From Streptomyces sp. 130 (GTDB lineage Bacteria > Actinomycetota > Actinomycetes > Streptomycetales > Streptomycetaceae): 64,000 nt of DNA. This document shows, piece after piece, positions 53,863 to 62,646 of this stretch (its first letter is position 1; the number at the start of each line of letters is the position of its first letter). The stretch spans positions 1 to 64,000 of the forward strand of contig NZ_VJNO01000036.1 of assembly GCF_007096885.1 (NCBI RefSeq), written 5' to 3'. Below the pieces are notes generated by a model. That model had not been told where the DNA came from. It worked only from the letters and a program-made list of their open reading frames with translations, and made no database searches. Both the position numbers and the translations under genes were made by a program.

Positions 53863-54936
53863 TCACGCCCCGAACAGGCCCTGTTGTCCCGTTACGCCGT
53901 GCTGCGGAGGAACCAGCCCCAGGTGGGCCCAGGCGGCCGGGGTGGCGACCCGTCCGCGCGGCGTCCTGGCCAGCAGCCCTTCCCGTACGAGGAAGGGCTC
54001 GGCGACCTCCTCGACGGTCTCGCGCTCCTCCCCCACGGCGACCGCGAGCGTGGACAGGCCCACCGGGCCGCCCCCGAAGAGCTTGAGCAGCGCCCCGAGC
54101 ACCGCCCGGTCCAGCCGGTCCAGGCCCCGGGCGTCGACCTCGTACACCCCGAGGGCCGCCGAGGCGATCTCGCGGTCGATCCGGCCGTCGGCCTTGACCT
54201 GGGCGTAGTCCCGCACGCGGCGCAGCAGCCGGTTGGCGATGCGGGGCGTCCCCCGGGAGCGTCCGGCGATCTCGGCGGCGCCCTCGGCGTCCAGCTCGAC
54301 GTCGAGCAGGCGGGCGGAGCGGTGGATCACCCGTTCCAGCTCGGCGGGGGCGTAGAACTCCATGTGCCCGGTGAAGCCGAAGCGGTCGCGCAGCGGGGGC
54401 GGCAGCAGCCCGGCCCGGGTGGTGGCGCCGACCAGCGTGAAGGGGGGCAGCTCCAGCGGGATCGCGGTGGCGCCGGGACCCTTGCCGACGATGACGTCGA
54501 CGCGGAAGTCCTCCATGGCCATGTACAGCATCTCCTCGGCGGGCCGGGACATGCGGTGGATCTCGTCCAGGAACAGCACCTCGCCCTCCTGGAGCGAGGA
54601 GAGGATCGCCGCGAGGTCGCCGGCGTGCTGGATGGCGGGGCCGGAGGTGATCCGGATCGGGGCGTTCATCTCGGCCGCGATGATCATGGAGAGGGTGGTC
54701 TTGCCGAGGCCGGGCGCGCCGGAGAGCAGGACGTGGTCGGCGGTGGCGCCGCGGGCGCGGGCGGCCTTGAGGACCAGGTCGAGCTGTTCGCGGACCTTCT
54801 CCTGGCCGACGAACTCGTCCAGGTCCTTGGGGCGCAGCGCGGCCTCGACCGCGGTGTCGTCGCCGTCCGCGCCGGCGTCGACCAGCCGCTCGTCGAGCCG
54901 GCCGTCCATGCCGGCCTCGGTGTCGTCCCAGTTCAT
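53863..54936 (-). CDS. ruvB: Holliday junction branch-migration helicase RuvB
   Basis: A 357-aa AAA+ motor. Motifs are ALRPKDLDEFVGQEKVREQL, Walker A GAPGLGKTTLSMIIA, Walker B VLFLDEIHRM, sensor 1 LVGATTRAGLLPPPLRDRFG, and the Arg finger region RSRGTPRIANRLLRRVRDYA. A winged helix is at the C-terminus. The start is ATG 54936. It lies 108 bp after ruvA; that gap contains the second copy of a 30-bp duplication. Confidence 0.98.
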   Translation of the reverse strand: MNWDDTEAGMDGRLDERLVDAGADGDDTAVEAALRPKDLDEFVGQEKVREQLDLVLKAARARGATADHVLLSGAPGLGKTTLSMIIAAEMNAPIRITSGPAIQHAGDLAAILSSLQEGEVLFLDEIHRMSRPAEEMLYMAMEDFRVDVIVGKGPGATAIPLELPPFTLVGATTRAGLLPPPLRDRFGFTGHMEFYAPAELERVIHRSARLLDVELDAEGAAEIAGRSRGTPRIANRLLRRVRDYAQVKADGRIDREIASAALGVYEVDARGLDRLDRAVLGALLKLFGGGPVGLSTLAVAVGEERETVEEVAEPFLVREGLLARTPRGRVATPAAWAHLGLVPPQHGVTGQQGLFGA

Positions 54937-55000
54937 CTCGTCCTGTCCCGCCTCGGATGTCTCGGTGCCCCGCCGCAGCTGCCCGGCCGGGGGGTGAAGG

Positions 55001-55060
55001 GTGGCCCGCGCCGCTCAGCGCGCCCCGTTGGTGGCCCGCGCCGCTCAGCGCGCCCGGTTG
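55001..55060. repeat. Tandem 30-bp duplication covering the ruvA stop
   Basis: Bases 55001-55030 and 55031-55060 are the same 30-bp unit, with one mismatch (C at 55026, G at 55056). The unit includes the ruvA C-terminal codons and stop, so a second in-frame NGAR-stop copy follows the real one. Confidence 0.92.
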
Positions 55061-55671
55061 AGGGTCTGCAGGGCGGCGCGCAGCAGCTGCGGCACGGGCG
55101 CCCGGCCCCCGGCGGCGAGGGCTTCCTCGGCCTGGGGCGCGACGGCGGCGACCGCCTCGTCGGCCTCGCGGGCGGCGTAGCCGAGGCCGATCAGGGCGGC
55201 CTGGAGCTGGTCGCGCCAGGAGGCGGGGACGGCGGGGCCGGTGCCCTGGCCGGGGGCGCGGGCGCCGACCGGTTCGCCGAGCCGGTCCTTCAGTTCCAGC
55301 AGGAGCTTCTGGGCGCCCTTCTTGCCGATGCCGGAGACCGCGGTGAGCGCCTTCTCGTCACCGGTGGCCACGGCGAGCCGCAGGGCGTCCGGGGTGTGCG
55401 TGGCCAGCATGGCCTGGGCGAGCCGGGGGCCGACGCCGCTGGCGGTCTGGAGCAGTTCGAACACCTGCCGCTCGTCGTCGTCGGCGAAGCCGTACAGGGT
55501 GAGCGAGTCCTCGCGGACGACGAGCGAGGTGGCGAGCCTGGCCTCCTGGCCGACGCGCAGGGCGGCCAGCGTGCCCGGCGCGCACTGGACGGCCATGCCG
55601 ATGCCACCGACCTCGATGACGGCCGTGGTCGGGGCGAGCGCGGCGACGGGGCCGGAGACGAAGGCGATCAT
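55045..55671 (-). CDS. ruvA: Holliday junction DNA helicase subunit RuvA
   Basis: A 208-aa junction-binding protein. It has the N-terminal OB fold (MIAFVSGPVAALAPTTAVIEVGGIGMAVQC), two HhH motifs (LLQTASGVGPRLAQAML and LTAVSGIGKKGAQKLLLELKD), and the C-terminal RuvB-binding domain (LIGLGYAAREADEAV). ATG 55671 overlaps the ruvC stop by 4 bp. The last residues ALQTLNRAR are within a 30-bp unit duplicated just downstream. Confidence 0.97.
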   Translation of the reverse strand: MIAFVSGPVAALAPTTAVIEVGGIGMAVQCAPGTLAALRVGQEARLATSLVVREDSLTLYGFADDDERQVFELLQTASGVGPRLAQAMLATHTPDALRLAVATGDEKALTAVSGIGKKGAQKLLLELKDRLGEPVGARAPGQGTGPAVPASWRDQLQAALIGLGYAAREADEAVAAVAPQAEEALAAGGRAPVPQLLRAALQTLNRAR

Positions 55672-56237
55672 CGGGGGACCTTCCGGACGGATACGGCTGC
55701 GGTGCGCGGGACGCGCGGGGTGCGGGCGACGGCCGCCGCCTGCGCCTGCTGGAGGCGGTTGAGGGCGGGGGCGCGCCAGATGTGGCAGATGGCGAGCGCC
55801 AGGGCGTCTGCGGCGTCGGCCGGCCGGGGCGGGGCGTCCAGCCGCAGGAGCCGGGTCACCATGGCTCCCACCTGTGCCTTGTCGGCGCGTCCGCTGCCGG
55901 AGATGGCGGCCTTGACCTCGCTGGGTGTGTGCAGGGCGACGGGGAGGCCGCGCCGGGCGGCGCAGAGCATGGCGACCGCGCTGGCCTGGGCGGTGCCCAT
56001 CACCGTACGCACGTTGTGCTGGGCGAAGACCCGCTCCACGGCGACGCAGTCGGGGCGGTGCTCGTCCAGCCATTGCTCGATGCCGCGCTCGACGGCCACC
56101 AGGCGGTGGCCGAGCTCCGCGTCGGCCGGGGTGCGCACGACGCCCACGCCGAGCATGGTGAGCGGACGGCCCGCCACGCCCTCGACCACGCCGACCCCGC
56201 ACCGGGTCAGTCCCGGGTCCACGCCGAGCACGCGCAC
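55668..56237 (-). CDS. ruvC: Crossover junction endodeoxyribonuclease RuvC
   Basis: A 189-aa resolvase with an RNase H fold. Acidic catalytic residues are in RVLGVDPGLTRCGVGVV, VAVERVFAQHN, and DAADALALAICH. The start GTG 56237 has an AGGGAGGGG ribosome site; the frame is open to 56264. It lies between yebC and ruvA. Confidence 0.97.
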   Translation of the reverse strand: MRVLGVDPGLTRCGVGVVEGVAGRPLTMLGVGVVRTPADAELGHRLVAVERGIEQWLDEHRPDCVAVERVFAQHNVRTVMGTAQASAVAMLCAARRGLPVALHTPSEVKAAISGSGRADKAQVGAMVTRLLRLDAPPRPADAADALALAICHIWRAPALNRLQQAQAAAVARTPRVPRTAAVSVRKVPR

Positions 56238-56310
56238 GGTCGCCCCTCCCTGCCGATCGGTCAACTGTTCCAGTGTTTCAGCAGGCTATAGGTCGGCACC
56301 GACAATGCGG

Positions 56311-56342
56311 CGGGCCGCCGGGGTGTGTCCCCCGCCGGCCCG
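56311..56342 (-). terminator. Hairpin between yebC and ruvC
   Basis: CGGGCCGCCGGGG (56311-56323) pairs with CCCCCGCCGGCCCG (56329-56342) with one mismatch, 27 bp beyond the yebC stop. It may partly separate the yebC and ruvCAB units. Confidence 0.6.
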
Positions 56343-56368
56343 TCCGCCACGGCTGTGTCACAGGCGAC

Positions 56369-57121
56369 TCAGGCGTCTACCTTCGCCATGACCTCGTCGC
56401 TGACGTCGAAGTTGGCGAAGACGTTCTGCACGTCGTCGCTGTCCTCCAGCGCGTCGATCAGCTTGAAGATCTTGCGGGCGCCCTCCTCGTCCAGGTCGAC
56501 CTGCATGGTGGGCAGGAAGTCGGCCTCGGCCGAGTCGTAGTCGATGCCCGCCTCCTGGAGCGCGGTGCGGACCGCGACCATGTCGGTGGCCTCGCTGACG
56601 ACCTGGAAGCTGTCGCCGAGGTCGTTGACCTCCTCGGCGCCCGCTTCGAGGACGGCACCGAGCACGTCGTCCTCGGTCAGCTCGCCCTTGGGGACGATGA
56701 CGACGCCCTTGCGGTTGAAGAGGTACGAGACGGAACCCGGGTCGGCCATCGAGCCGCCGTTGCGGGTCATGGCGACCCGGACGTCGGACGCGGCACGGTT
56801 GCGGTTGTCGGTGAGGCACTCGATGAGCACCGCGACACCGTTGGGGCCGTAGCCCTCGTACATGATCGTCTGGTAGTCGACGCCGCCCGCTTCGAGACCG
56901 CCGCCGCGCTTGACCGCGGAGTCGATGTTCTTGTTCGGGACCGAGCTCTTCTTCGCCTTCTGGATCGCGTCCACGAGGGTCGGGTTGCCCTCGGGGTCCA
57001 CACCGCCGGTGCGGGCCGCGACCTCGATGTTCTTGATCAGCTTCGCGAAGAGCTTGCCGCGCTTGGCGTCAATCACGGCCTTCTTGTGCTTCGTCGTAGC
57101 CCATTTAGAGTGGCCGGACAT
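56369..57121 (-). CDS. yebC: YebC/PmpR-family protein (TACO1-like)
   Basis: A 250-aa protein with the hallmark start MSGHSKWATTKHKKAVIDAKRGKLFAKLIKNIEVAARTGG, then NKNIDSAVKRG and MYEGYGPNGVAVLIECLTDNRNR. Members act as transcription regulators (PmpR-like) or assist translation of difficult sequences. ATG 57121 gives the standard N-terminus; the frame is open to 57145. It is located between pdxT and ruvC. Confidence 0.96.
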   Translation of the reverse strand: MSGHSKWATTKHKKAVIDAKRGKLFAKLIKNIEVAARTGGVDPEGNPTLVDAIQKAKKSSVPNKNIDSAVKRGGGLEAGGVDYQTIMYEGYGPNGVAVLIECLTDNRNRAASDVRVAMTRNGGSMADPGSVSYLFNRKGVVIVPKGELTEDDVLGAVLEAGAEEVNDLGDSFQVVSEATDMVAVRTALQEAGIDYDSAEADFLPTMQVDLDEEGARKIFKLIDALEDSDDVQNVFANFDVSDEVMAKVDA

Positions 57122-57182
57122 CTGCCTTCTCCTTCGCGTCACCAAATTCCGTACGAACCCGAGAGATCCTACCGGGATCGAG

Positions 57183-57776
57183 TCACCCGGCCGCGCGCAC
57201 CATCTCGGTGAAGTACGCGTGGAGCCGGTGGTCCCCGGTCAGTTCCGGGTGGAACGACGTGGCGAGGGCGTTCTCCTGCCGTACGGCCACGATGTGACCG
57301 CCGTGCTCCGCGATCACCTTCGCCCCGGCGCCCACCGACTCCACCCAGGGGGCCCGGATGAAGACGCCCTCGACCGGCCCGCCCTCGATCCCGGCGACCT
57401 CGACGGCCGCCTCGAAGGACTCGTTCTGCCGCCCGAAAGCGTTACGGCGCACGATCATGTCGATGCCGCCCAGCGTCTCCTGGCCGGACCGGGGGTCGAG
57501 GATCTTCTCGGCGAGCAGGATCATCCCGGCGCAGGTGCCGTAGACCGGCATCCCGGCCGCGATCCGCTCGCGCAGGGGCTCCAGCATGCCGAAGAGGGCG
57601 GCCAGCTTGGACATGGTGGTGGACTCGCCGCCGGGCAGGACCAGCCCGTCGACCTCGGCCAGTTCCTCGGGCCGCCGGACCGGCCTGGCCAGGGCGTCCG
57701 CCGAGGCCAGGGCGATCAGGTGTTCCCGTACGTCGCCCTGGAGGGCCAGGACTCCGATCACAGGGGTGTCGTTCAT
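57183..57776 (-). CDS. pdxT: Glutaminase subunit of pyridoxal 5'-phosphate synthase
   Basis: A 197-aa class I amidotransferase that feeds ammonia to PdxS. It carries VIGVLALQGDVREHL, GLVLPGGESTTMSKL, the nucleophile YGTCAGMILLAE, and the His-Glu in TSFHPELTGD. The start is ATG 57776, 6 bp after the pdxS stop. Confidence 0.97.
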   Translation of the reverse strand: MNDTPVIGVLALQGDVREHLIALASADALARPVRRPEELAEVDGLVLPGGESTTMSKLAALFGMLEPLRERIAAGMPVYGTCAGMILLAEKILDPRSGQETLGGIDMIVRRNAFGRQNESFEAAVEVAGIEGGPVEGVFIRAPWVESVGAGAKVIAEHGGHIVAVRQENALATSFHPELTGDHRLHAYFTEMVRAAG

Positions 57777-57782
57777 GGGTGA

Positions 57783-58703
57783 CTACCAGCCGCGGTTGGC
57801 GTAGCGCTCGGCCTCGGGCAGCGTGTCGCAGTCGATGCCGACCATGGCCTCGCCCAGATTGCGGGAGGCGTCCGCGATGATCTTCGGGTCGTCGTAGAAG
57901 GTGGTGGCCTTCACGATGGCGGCGGCGCGCTTGGCCGGGTCGCCGGACTTGAAGATCCCGGAGCCGACGAAGACGCCCTCGGCACCGAGCTGGCGCATCA
58001 GGGCCGCGTCGGCCGGGGTGGCGACCCCGCCCGCGGAGAACAGCACGACGGGCAGCTTGCCCAGCTCCGCGACCTCCTTGACCAGCTCGTAGGGGGCGCG
58101 CAGCTCCTTGGCGGCGGCGTACAGCTCGTTGTTGTCGTAGCCGCGCAGCCGGGCGATCTCGTTCTTGATCTGGCGCAGGTGGCGGACGGCCTCGACGACG
58201 TTGCCCGTGCCCGCCTCGCCCTTGGAGCGGATCATGGCCGCGCCCTCGGCGATACGGCGCAGCGCCTCGCCCAGATCGGTGGCGCCGCAGACGAACGGGG
58301 TGGTGAAGGCGAACTTGTCGCTGTGGTTGACCTCGTCGGCCGGGGTCAGGACCTCGGACTCGTCGATGTAGTCCACGCCGAGGGACTGCAGGACCTGCGC
58401 CTCCACGAAGTGACCGATGCGGGACTTGGCCATCACCGGGATGGACACCGACTCGATGATCTCCTCGATCATGTTCGGGTCGGACATCCGGGCCACGCCG
58501 CCGTCCTTGCGGATGTCGGCCGGCACCCGCTCCAGGGCCATGACGGCCACGGCGCCCGCGTCCTCGGCGATCTTCGCCTGCTCGGCGTTGACGACGTCCA
58601 TGATCACGCCGCCCTTGAGCTGCTCGGCCATGCCGCGCTTGACGCGGGCGGTGCCGGTGGCCGGGGCGTCGGCGGACTGCGGGGTGCTGGGAAGCGTGGA
58701 CAC
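57783..58703 (-). CDS. pdxS: Pyridoxal 5'-phosphate synthase subunit PdxS
   Basis: A 306-aa beta/alpha-barrel that makes PLP from ribose 5-phosphate, glyceraldehyde 3-phosphate and ammonia. Motifs are VKRGMAEQLKGGVIMDVVNAEQAKIAEDAGAVAVMALERVPADIR with the first catalytic lysine region, YIDESEVLTPAD, FVCGATDLGEALRRIAEGAAMIRSKGEAGTGNV and FSAGGVATPADAALM. The start GTG 58703 has GAGGTC upstream. It is coupled to pdxT. Confidence 0.97.
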   Translation of the reverse strand: MSTLPSTPQSADAPATGTARVKRGMAEQLKGGVIMDVVNAEQAKIAEDAGAVAVMALERVPADIRKDGGVARMSDPNMIEEIIESVSIPVMAKSRIGHFVEAQVLQSLGVDYIDESEVLTPADEVNHSDKFAFTTPFVCGATDLGEALRRIAEGAAMIRSKGEAGTGNVVEAVRHLRQIKNEIARLRGYDNNELYAAAKELRAPYELVKEVAELGKLPVVLFSAGGVATPADAALMRQLGAEGVFVGSGIFKSGDPAKRAAAIVKATTFYDDPKIIADASRNLGEAMVGIDCDTLPEAERYANRGW

Positions 58704-58831
58704 GGATGACCTCACTGGGTGAGCGGATGCGGAGGCGCCGAATGACGCGGTCCCGAGCAAACGCCCGCGCACCGGTCCACAGCAAGGGCCAATAGGAGGC
58801 CGGTGGATCGTTTTCGCCCAGCGCCTCGTGG

Positions 58832-59383
58832 TCAGGGCCGGTCAGCCAGGGCCACCGGCGGCTCGTCGTCCATCTCGAACGCCAGCGGGAACGGCGCGTG
58901 CCCCGCCAGCCGGAACCACCGCACCGTGCGGTGCCGGCGCAGCGCCCGGGCCGCCCGGACCGCGTCGTTGTGGAAGCGGCGCGCCATCGGCACCCGGCGC
59001 ACCGCCGCCGCCAGCTCGGACGCCGCCTCCTGGCCCCCGGGGATCTCCCGGACCGCCTCCACCTGGGCGCTCTCGCCGAACACCGCGCGCAGGGCGGTGC
59101 TCAGCTCGCTCTCGGCGACCTCGCGGTGGTCCTCCGGCGACTGCCGCGCGGCGTGCGCGGCCTCGTACAGCACGATGGACGCGGCCGGGTCGAGCACGCC
59201 GGAGGTGGCGAGCTCCTGGGTGACCGAGGCCCGGCGCAGGAGTTGCGCGTCGAGGGCGGCCCGGGCCGCGTCGATGCGGGCGTGCAGCCGGTCGAGGCGG
59301 CCGGCGGTCCAGCTGAGGTACAGGCCGATCGCGACGAGCACCACGACGGCCCAGATGATGAGGGTTACGGTCACGGGCGGCAA
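58832..59383 (-). CDS. LemA-like membrane protein
   Basis: A 183-aa protein. It has one membrane helix at residues 5-24 (VTLIIWAVVVLVAIGLYLSW) and a long helical domain with the LemA pattern (RLDRLHARIDAARAALDAQLLRRASVTQELA) and the matching C-terminal part (PMARRFHNDAVRAARALRRHRTVRWFRLAGHAPFPLAFE). The start is ATG 59383. It sits between pimA and pdxS, 128 bp from the latter. Function unknown. Confidence 0.82.
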   Translation of the reverse strand: MPPVTVTLIIWAVVVLVAIGLYLSWTAGRLDRLHARIDAARAALDAQLLRRASVTQELATSGVLDPAASIVLYEAAHAARQSPEDHREVAESELSTALRAVFGESAQVEAVREIPGGQEAASELAAAVRRVPMARRFHNDAVRAARALRRHRTVRWFRLAGHAPFPLAFEMDDEPPVALADRP

Positions 59384-59410
59384 GGCTACCGGGGCGCGGG
59401 CCCCGGCCGG

Positions 59411-60571
59411 TCACTCCCGAGCCAGTCCGAACCGGGCCCGCAGCCCGGTGCGTTCGTCGGCCGCGACCGAGGCGGCGCCGTCCGTCACCGTCTCGTACAC
59501 CGCGAGGATGTCCGCCCCGACCGTCGACCAGTCGAAGCGCCGGACGTGGGCGCTGCCCCGCTCGCGCAGCCCGGCCCGCCGCTCCGGGTCGCCGAGCAGC
59601 CGGACCGCCGCCTCGGCCAGCGCGTCCGCGTTCTCGTTGGCGAACAGCTCGCCCGCCGCGCCCTGGTCCAGGACCTGCGCGAAGGCGTCCAGGTCGCTGG
59701 CGAGGACCGGCGCGCCCGCCGACATGGCCTCGACCAGGATGATCCCGAAGCTCTCGCCCCCGGTGTTGGGCGCCACGTACAGATCGACGCTGCGCAGCAG
59801 CCGCGCCTTGTCCTCGTCGCTCACCATGCCCAGGAACTCCACGCGCGAGCGCATCTCCTGCGGCAGCGGGGCGACGGCCTCCTCCTCGTCGCCCCGGCCG
59901 GCCACCAGCAGCCGGGTCTCCGGGCGGGCGGCCAGGATCGCGGGCAGCGCGCGCATCAGCACGGGCAGGCCCTTGCGGGGTTCGTCGATGCGGCCGATGA
60001 AGCCGATCGTGCCGCCCTGCCACTCGGGCCGGGGCTCGGCCCGGGCGAAGAAGTCGACGTCCACCCCGTTCGGGATGACCACCGCGTCGCCGCCCAGGTG
60101 CTCGACCAGGGTCCGGCGGGCGTACTCGCTGACCGCGATCCGCGCGCTGATCTTCTCCAGCGCCGCCTGCAGGATCGCGTACGCGGCGATCATCGCCCGC
60201 GAGCGCGGGTTCGACGTGTGGAACGTGGCGACGATCGGCCCCTGCGCCGCCCAGCAGGTCAGCAGCCCCAGCGACGGCGAGGTCGGCTCGTGGATGTGGA
60301 TGACGTCGAACGTGCCCTCGTGCAGCCAGCGCCGCACCCGCGCCGCCGACAGGAAGCCGAAGTTCAGCCGGGCCACCGAGCCGTTGTACGGGACCGGAAC
60401 GGCCCGGCCCGCGGAGACGACGTACGGCGGCAGCGGCGTCTCGTCGTCGGCCGGGGCCAGCACGGACACCTCGTGGCCGAGCCGGATCAGATGCTCGGCC
60501 AGGTCACGGATGTGGAACTGCACACCGCCCGGAACGTCCCAGGAGTACGGGCAGACGATGCCGATCTTCAC
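59411..60571 (-). CDS. pimA: Phosphatidylinositol alpha-mannosyltransferase PimA
   Basis: A 386-aa GT4 glycosyltransferase that transfers mannose from GDP-mannose to phosphatidylinositol at the inner membrane face. It has KIGIVCPYSWDVPGGVQFHIRDLAEHL with the GGVQ loop, the HIHEPTSPS and TFHTSNPRSR segments, and the donor-site blocks IGRIDEPRKGLPVLMRAL and PNTGGESFGIILVEAMSAGAPV. ATG 60571 overlaps the patA stop by 4 bp. It belongs to the pgsA-patA-pimA cluster. Confidence 0.94.
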   Translation of the reverse strand: MKIGIVCPYSWDVPGGVQFHIRDLAEHLIRLGHEVSVLAPADDETPLPPYVVSAGRAVPVPYNGSVARLNFGFLSAARVRRWLHEGTFDVIHIHEPTSPSLGLLTCWAAQGPIVATFHTSNPRSRAMIAAYAILQAALEKISARIAVSEYARRTLVEHLGGDAVVIPNGVDVDFFARAEPRPEWQGGTIGFIGRIDEPRKGLPVLMRALPAILAARPETRLLVAGRGDEEEAVAPLPQEMRSRVEFLGMVSDEDKARLLRSVDLYVAPNTGGESFGIILVEAMSAGAPVLASDLDAFAQVLDQGAAGELFANENADALAEAAVRLLGDPERRAGLRERGSAHVRRFDWSTVGADILAVYETVTDGAASVAADERTGLRARFGLARE

Positions 60572-61509
60572 GTCGGGTCTCCGCTCCGGTCCGCGCGCGG
60601 TCCGAGGTCGGCGAGCCAGAGCCGTTGCAGCATGTGCCAGTCCTCCGGGTGCTCGGCGATGCCCACGGCGAACGCGTCGGCCAGGGCCTGTGTCATCACG
60701 GACGTCTTCCCGGCCCGGTCACCTGACTCCGGCACCTCGACCGGCGGATGGACGCGCGCCTTCATCACCGGCGTCTCGTCGTAACCGAGGGTCACCGGGA
60801 GCAGCAGCGCACCGGTCTGCTGGGCCAGCAGCGCGGGCCCGGCCGGCATCCGGGCCGTATCGCCGAAGAACGACACCTCGATGCCCGACGAGGACAGATC
60901 GCGGTCGGCGACCAGGCAGACCAGACCGCCCGAGCGCAGCCGCCGGGCCAGCGTCCCGAACGCGGCACCGCCGGTGTGCGGCAGCACCTCCATGCCCAGG
61001 CCCTCGCGGTAGGCGACGAACCGGTCGTACAGCGATTCGGGCTTCAGCCGCTCGGCGACGGTGGTGAACGGCACCTTCAGGTCCGTGGTGACCCACGCCC
61101 CGGCCAGGTCCCAGTTCCCCAGGTGCGGCAGGGCCAGGATCACCCCGCGCCCCGAGTCCAGCCCGTCCGTCAGCCGGTGCGCGTCCGTGACGTCGATCGA
61201 CGCCTTGATCCGCTCCGGGCTCCAGGTGGGCAGCCGGAACGACTCCATCCAGTAGCGCATGTACGAACGCATGCCGGCCCGCGACAAAGCGGCCAGCCGG
61301 GCCGGATCGGCGTCCGGCACGACCCGCTTGAGGTTGGCCTCGAGGCGCAGCACGCTCGTGCCGCGCCGCTTCCACACCTGGTCGGCGAGGGTGCGGAAGA
61401 GGGCCCGGGCGGCCGGTTCGGGCAGCGTCTTGACCGCCGCCCAGCCCAGCCCGTACAGCGCGTCGCTCAGCCGCTCCTTCGCGCCGGGCCGCGCGCCGGC
61501 GCCGCTCAC
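60568..61509 (-). CDS. patA: Phosphatidylinositol mannoside acyltransferase (PatA-like)
   Basis: A 313-aa LpxL/HtrB-type acyltransferase that adds a fatty acid to mannose of PIM. The acyl-transfer motif HxxxxD is seen in ILALPHLGNWDLAGAW, followed by the conserved FTTVAERLKPESLYDRFVAYREGLGMEVLPHTGG and LVADRDLSSSGIEVSFFG. The start GTG 61509 overlaps the pgsA stop by 4 bp. It lies between pgsA and pimA, which defines the role. Confidence 0.93.
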   Translation of the reverse strand: MSGAGARPGAKERLSDALYGLGWAAVKTLPEPAARALFRTLADQVWKRRGTSVLRLEANLKRVVPDADPARLAALSRAGMRSYMRYWMESFRLPTWSPERIKASIDVTDAHRLTDGLDSGRGVILALPHLGNWDLAGAWVTTDLKVPFTTVAERLKPESLYDRFVAYREGLGMEVLPHTGGAAFGTLARRLRSGGLVCLVADRDLSSSGIEVSFFGDTARMPAGPALLAQQTGALLLPVTLGYDETPVMKARVHPPVEVPESGDRAGKTSVMTQALADAFAVGIAEHPEDWHMLQRLWLADLGPRADRSGDPT

Positions 61510-62156
61510 TGCCCGCCCGAGTCCGCCGCGTCCGCCTCCGCCGCCTCACGGCGCACGGTGACGACCCGCTGGACCAGCGTGACGAGGCTGCCCACGGCGA
61601 CGATCCACAGGGCGATCGGCAGCAGCACCTGGATGCCCGGCACCCCGAACTTGTGCAGTCCCGCGAATCCGGCCGCGACCAGCGAGATCACCAGGCGCTC
61701 GGCGCGCTCCACGAGCCCGTTGACCGCCACCGGCAGCCCGATCGCCTCTCCGCGCGCCTTGGTGTACGAGACCACCTGACCGCTCGCCAGGCAGAAGATC
61801 GCGACCGCGCACAGGACGTTGTCGTCGCCGCTGCCCGCGTACCAGAGGGCGAAGCCGCCGAAGATCGCACCGTCGGCGACCCGGTCGAGCGTGGAGTCCA
61901 GGAACGCGCCCCACCGGCTGGAGATGCCCGCCTGGCGCGCCATGTTCCCGTCGACGAGGTCGGAGAACACGAAGATCGTGATGACGATCGTGCCCCAGAA
62001 GAACTCCCCCATCGGGAAGAAGACCAGCGCACCGGCCATCACCCCGGCCGTACCGATCAGGGTGACCGCGTCCGGGCTCACGCCGAGACGGAGGAGCAGT
62101 GCGGCGAACGGCGTGAGGACACGCGTGAAAAAGGCACGCGCGTACTTGTTCAGCAT
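61506..62156 (-). CDS. pgsA: Phosphatidylinositol phosphate synthase (CDP-alcohol phosphotransferase)
   Basis: A 216-aa integral membrane enzyme with about six hydrophobic segments that joins CDP-diacylglycerol and inositol phosphate. The full family signature DGx2ARx8Gx3Dx3D is present as DLVDGNMARQAGISSRWGAFLDSTLDR. The start is ATG 62156. It heads the patA-pimA unit. A very long inverted repeat is found in its upstream region. Confidence 0.94.
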   Translation of the reverse strand: MLNKYARAFFTRVLTPFAALLLRLGVSPDAVTLIGTAGVMAGALVFFPMGEFFWGTIVITIFVFSDLVDGNMARQAGISSRWGAFLDSTLDRVADGAIFGGFALWYAGSGDDNVLCAVAIFCLASGQVVSYTKARGEAIGLPVAVNGLVERAERLVISLVAAGFAGLHKFGVPGIQVLLPIALWIVAVGSLVTLVQRVVTVRREAAEADAADSGGQ

Positions 62157-62646
62157 GGCCTTCCCGAGGGGTAGCTGGGCCGCGTGACCCCGTCGGTCAC
62201 CGGCTGGAGGGTGCTGAAGGCCCAGGCCGGATCAGGGAGCGGCGCCTCGCAGCCACACGCACCGGGCGCCGCGAGCCCGGCCAGGGCCTTCAGCACCCTC
62301 CGGGCCCATGTTAGTCACGCCCCGCAGCGGTCACCGTCCGGGCACCCCGGACGCCCCGGCGGAGGCGATTGCGAGGCAGTGCCGAGCGCGGAACACCGGC
62401 GGCCTCCCGGGGCGCCCGGGCCGGGACACCGGCACCGGGCAGACCGGCTCCCGACGCGCCCCCGGCCGTGCGTACCCCCGCCGGGGGGGTGACGAGAAAG
62501 CGCCCGCTCCCCGGAACGTTGTCCACAGGGCCGGACGGCGGACGTATCCGGACGATACGCTGAGACCCCAGCTCAGAAAGTGTGCCGGGCACGGCAGTTG
62601 GGAAACAGCCGCAGGAGCGGTTCCTCGGTGGCGAGTGGGGGCGACA
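62157..62646. other. 490-bp divergent intergenic region
   Basis: No convincing gene is seen between pgsA (minus) and the plus-strand membrane protein. The part near pgsA contains a long inverted repeat (62206-62301). The part near the plus-strand gene has a GTATC-N5-GATAC inverted repeat (62544-62558) and otherwise GC-rich low-complexity sequence. Promoters for both flanking genes must lie here, but no clear -10/-35 pair was identified. Confidence 0.6.
62206..62301. repeat. Long inverted repeat upstream of pgsA
   Basis: GGAGGGTGCTGAAGGCCC (62206-62223) and GGGCCTTCAGCACCCTCC (62284-62301) are perfect 18-bp arms. After one A-A mismatch the stem continues GGCCGG/CCGGCC (62225-62230 and 62277-62282). 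The 46-nt apical part has its own GC hairpins. It may be a terminator or an mRNA/DNA structure in the pgsA leader. Confidence 0.85.

Noticed and set aside
53209..56391. 1060-codon plus-strand open frame across yajC, ruvB, ruvA and ruvC
   Set aside because: It runs antisense across four recognised genes and has biased, low-complexity composition, so it is a shadow frame.
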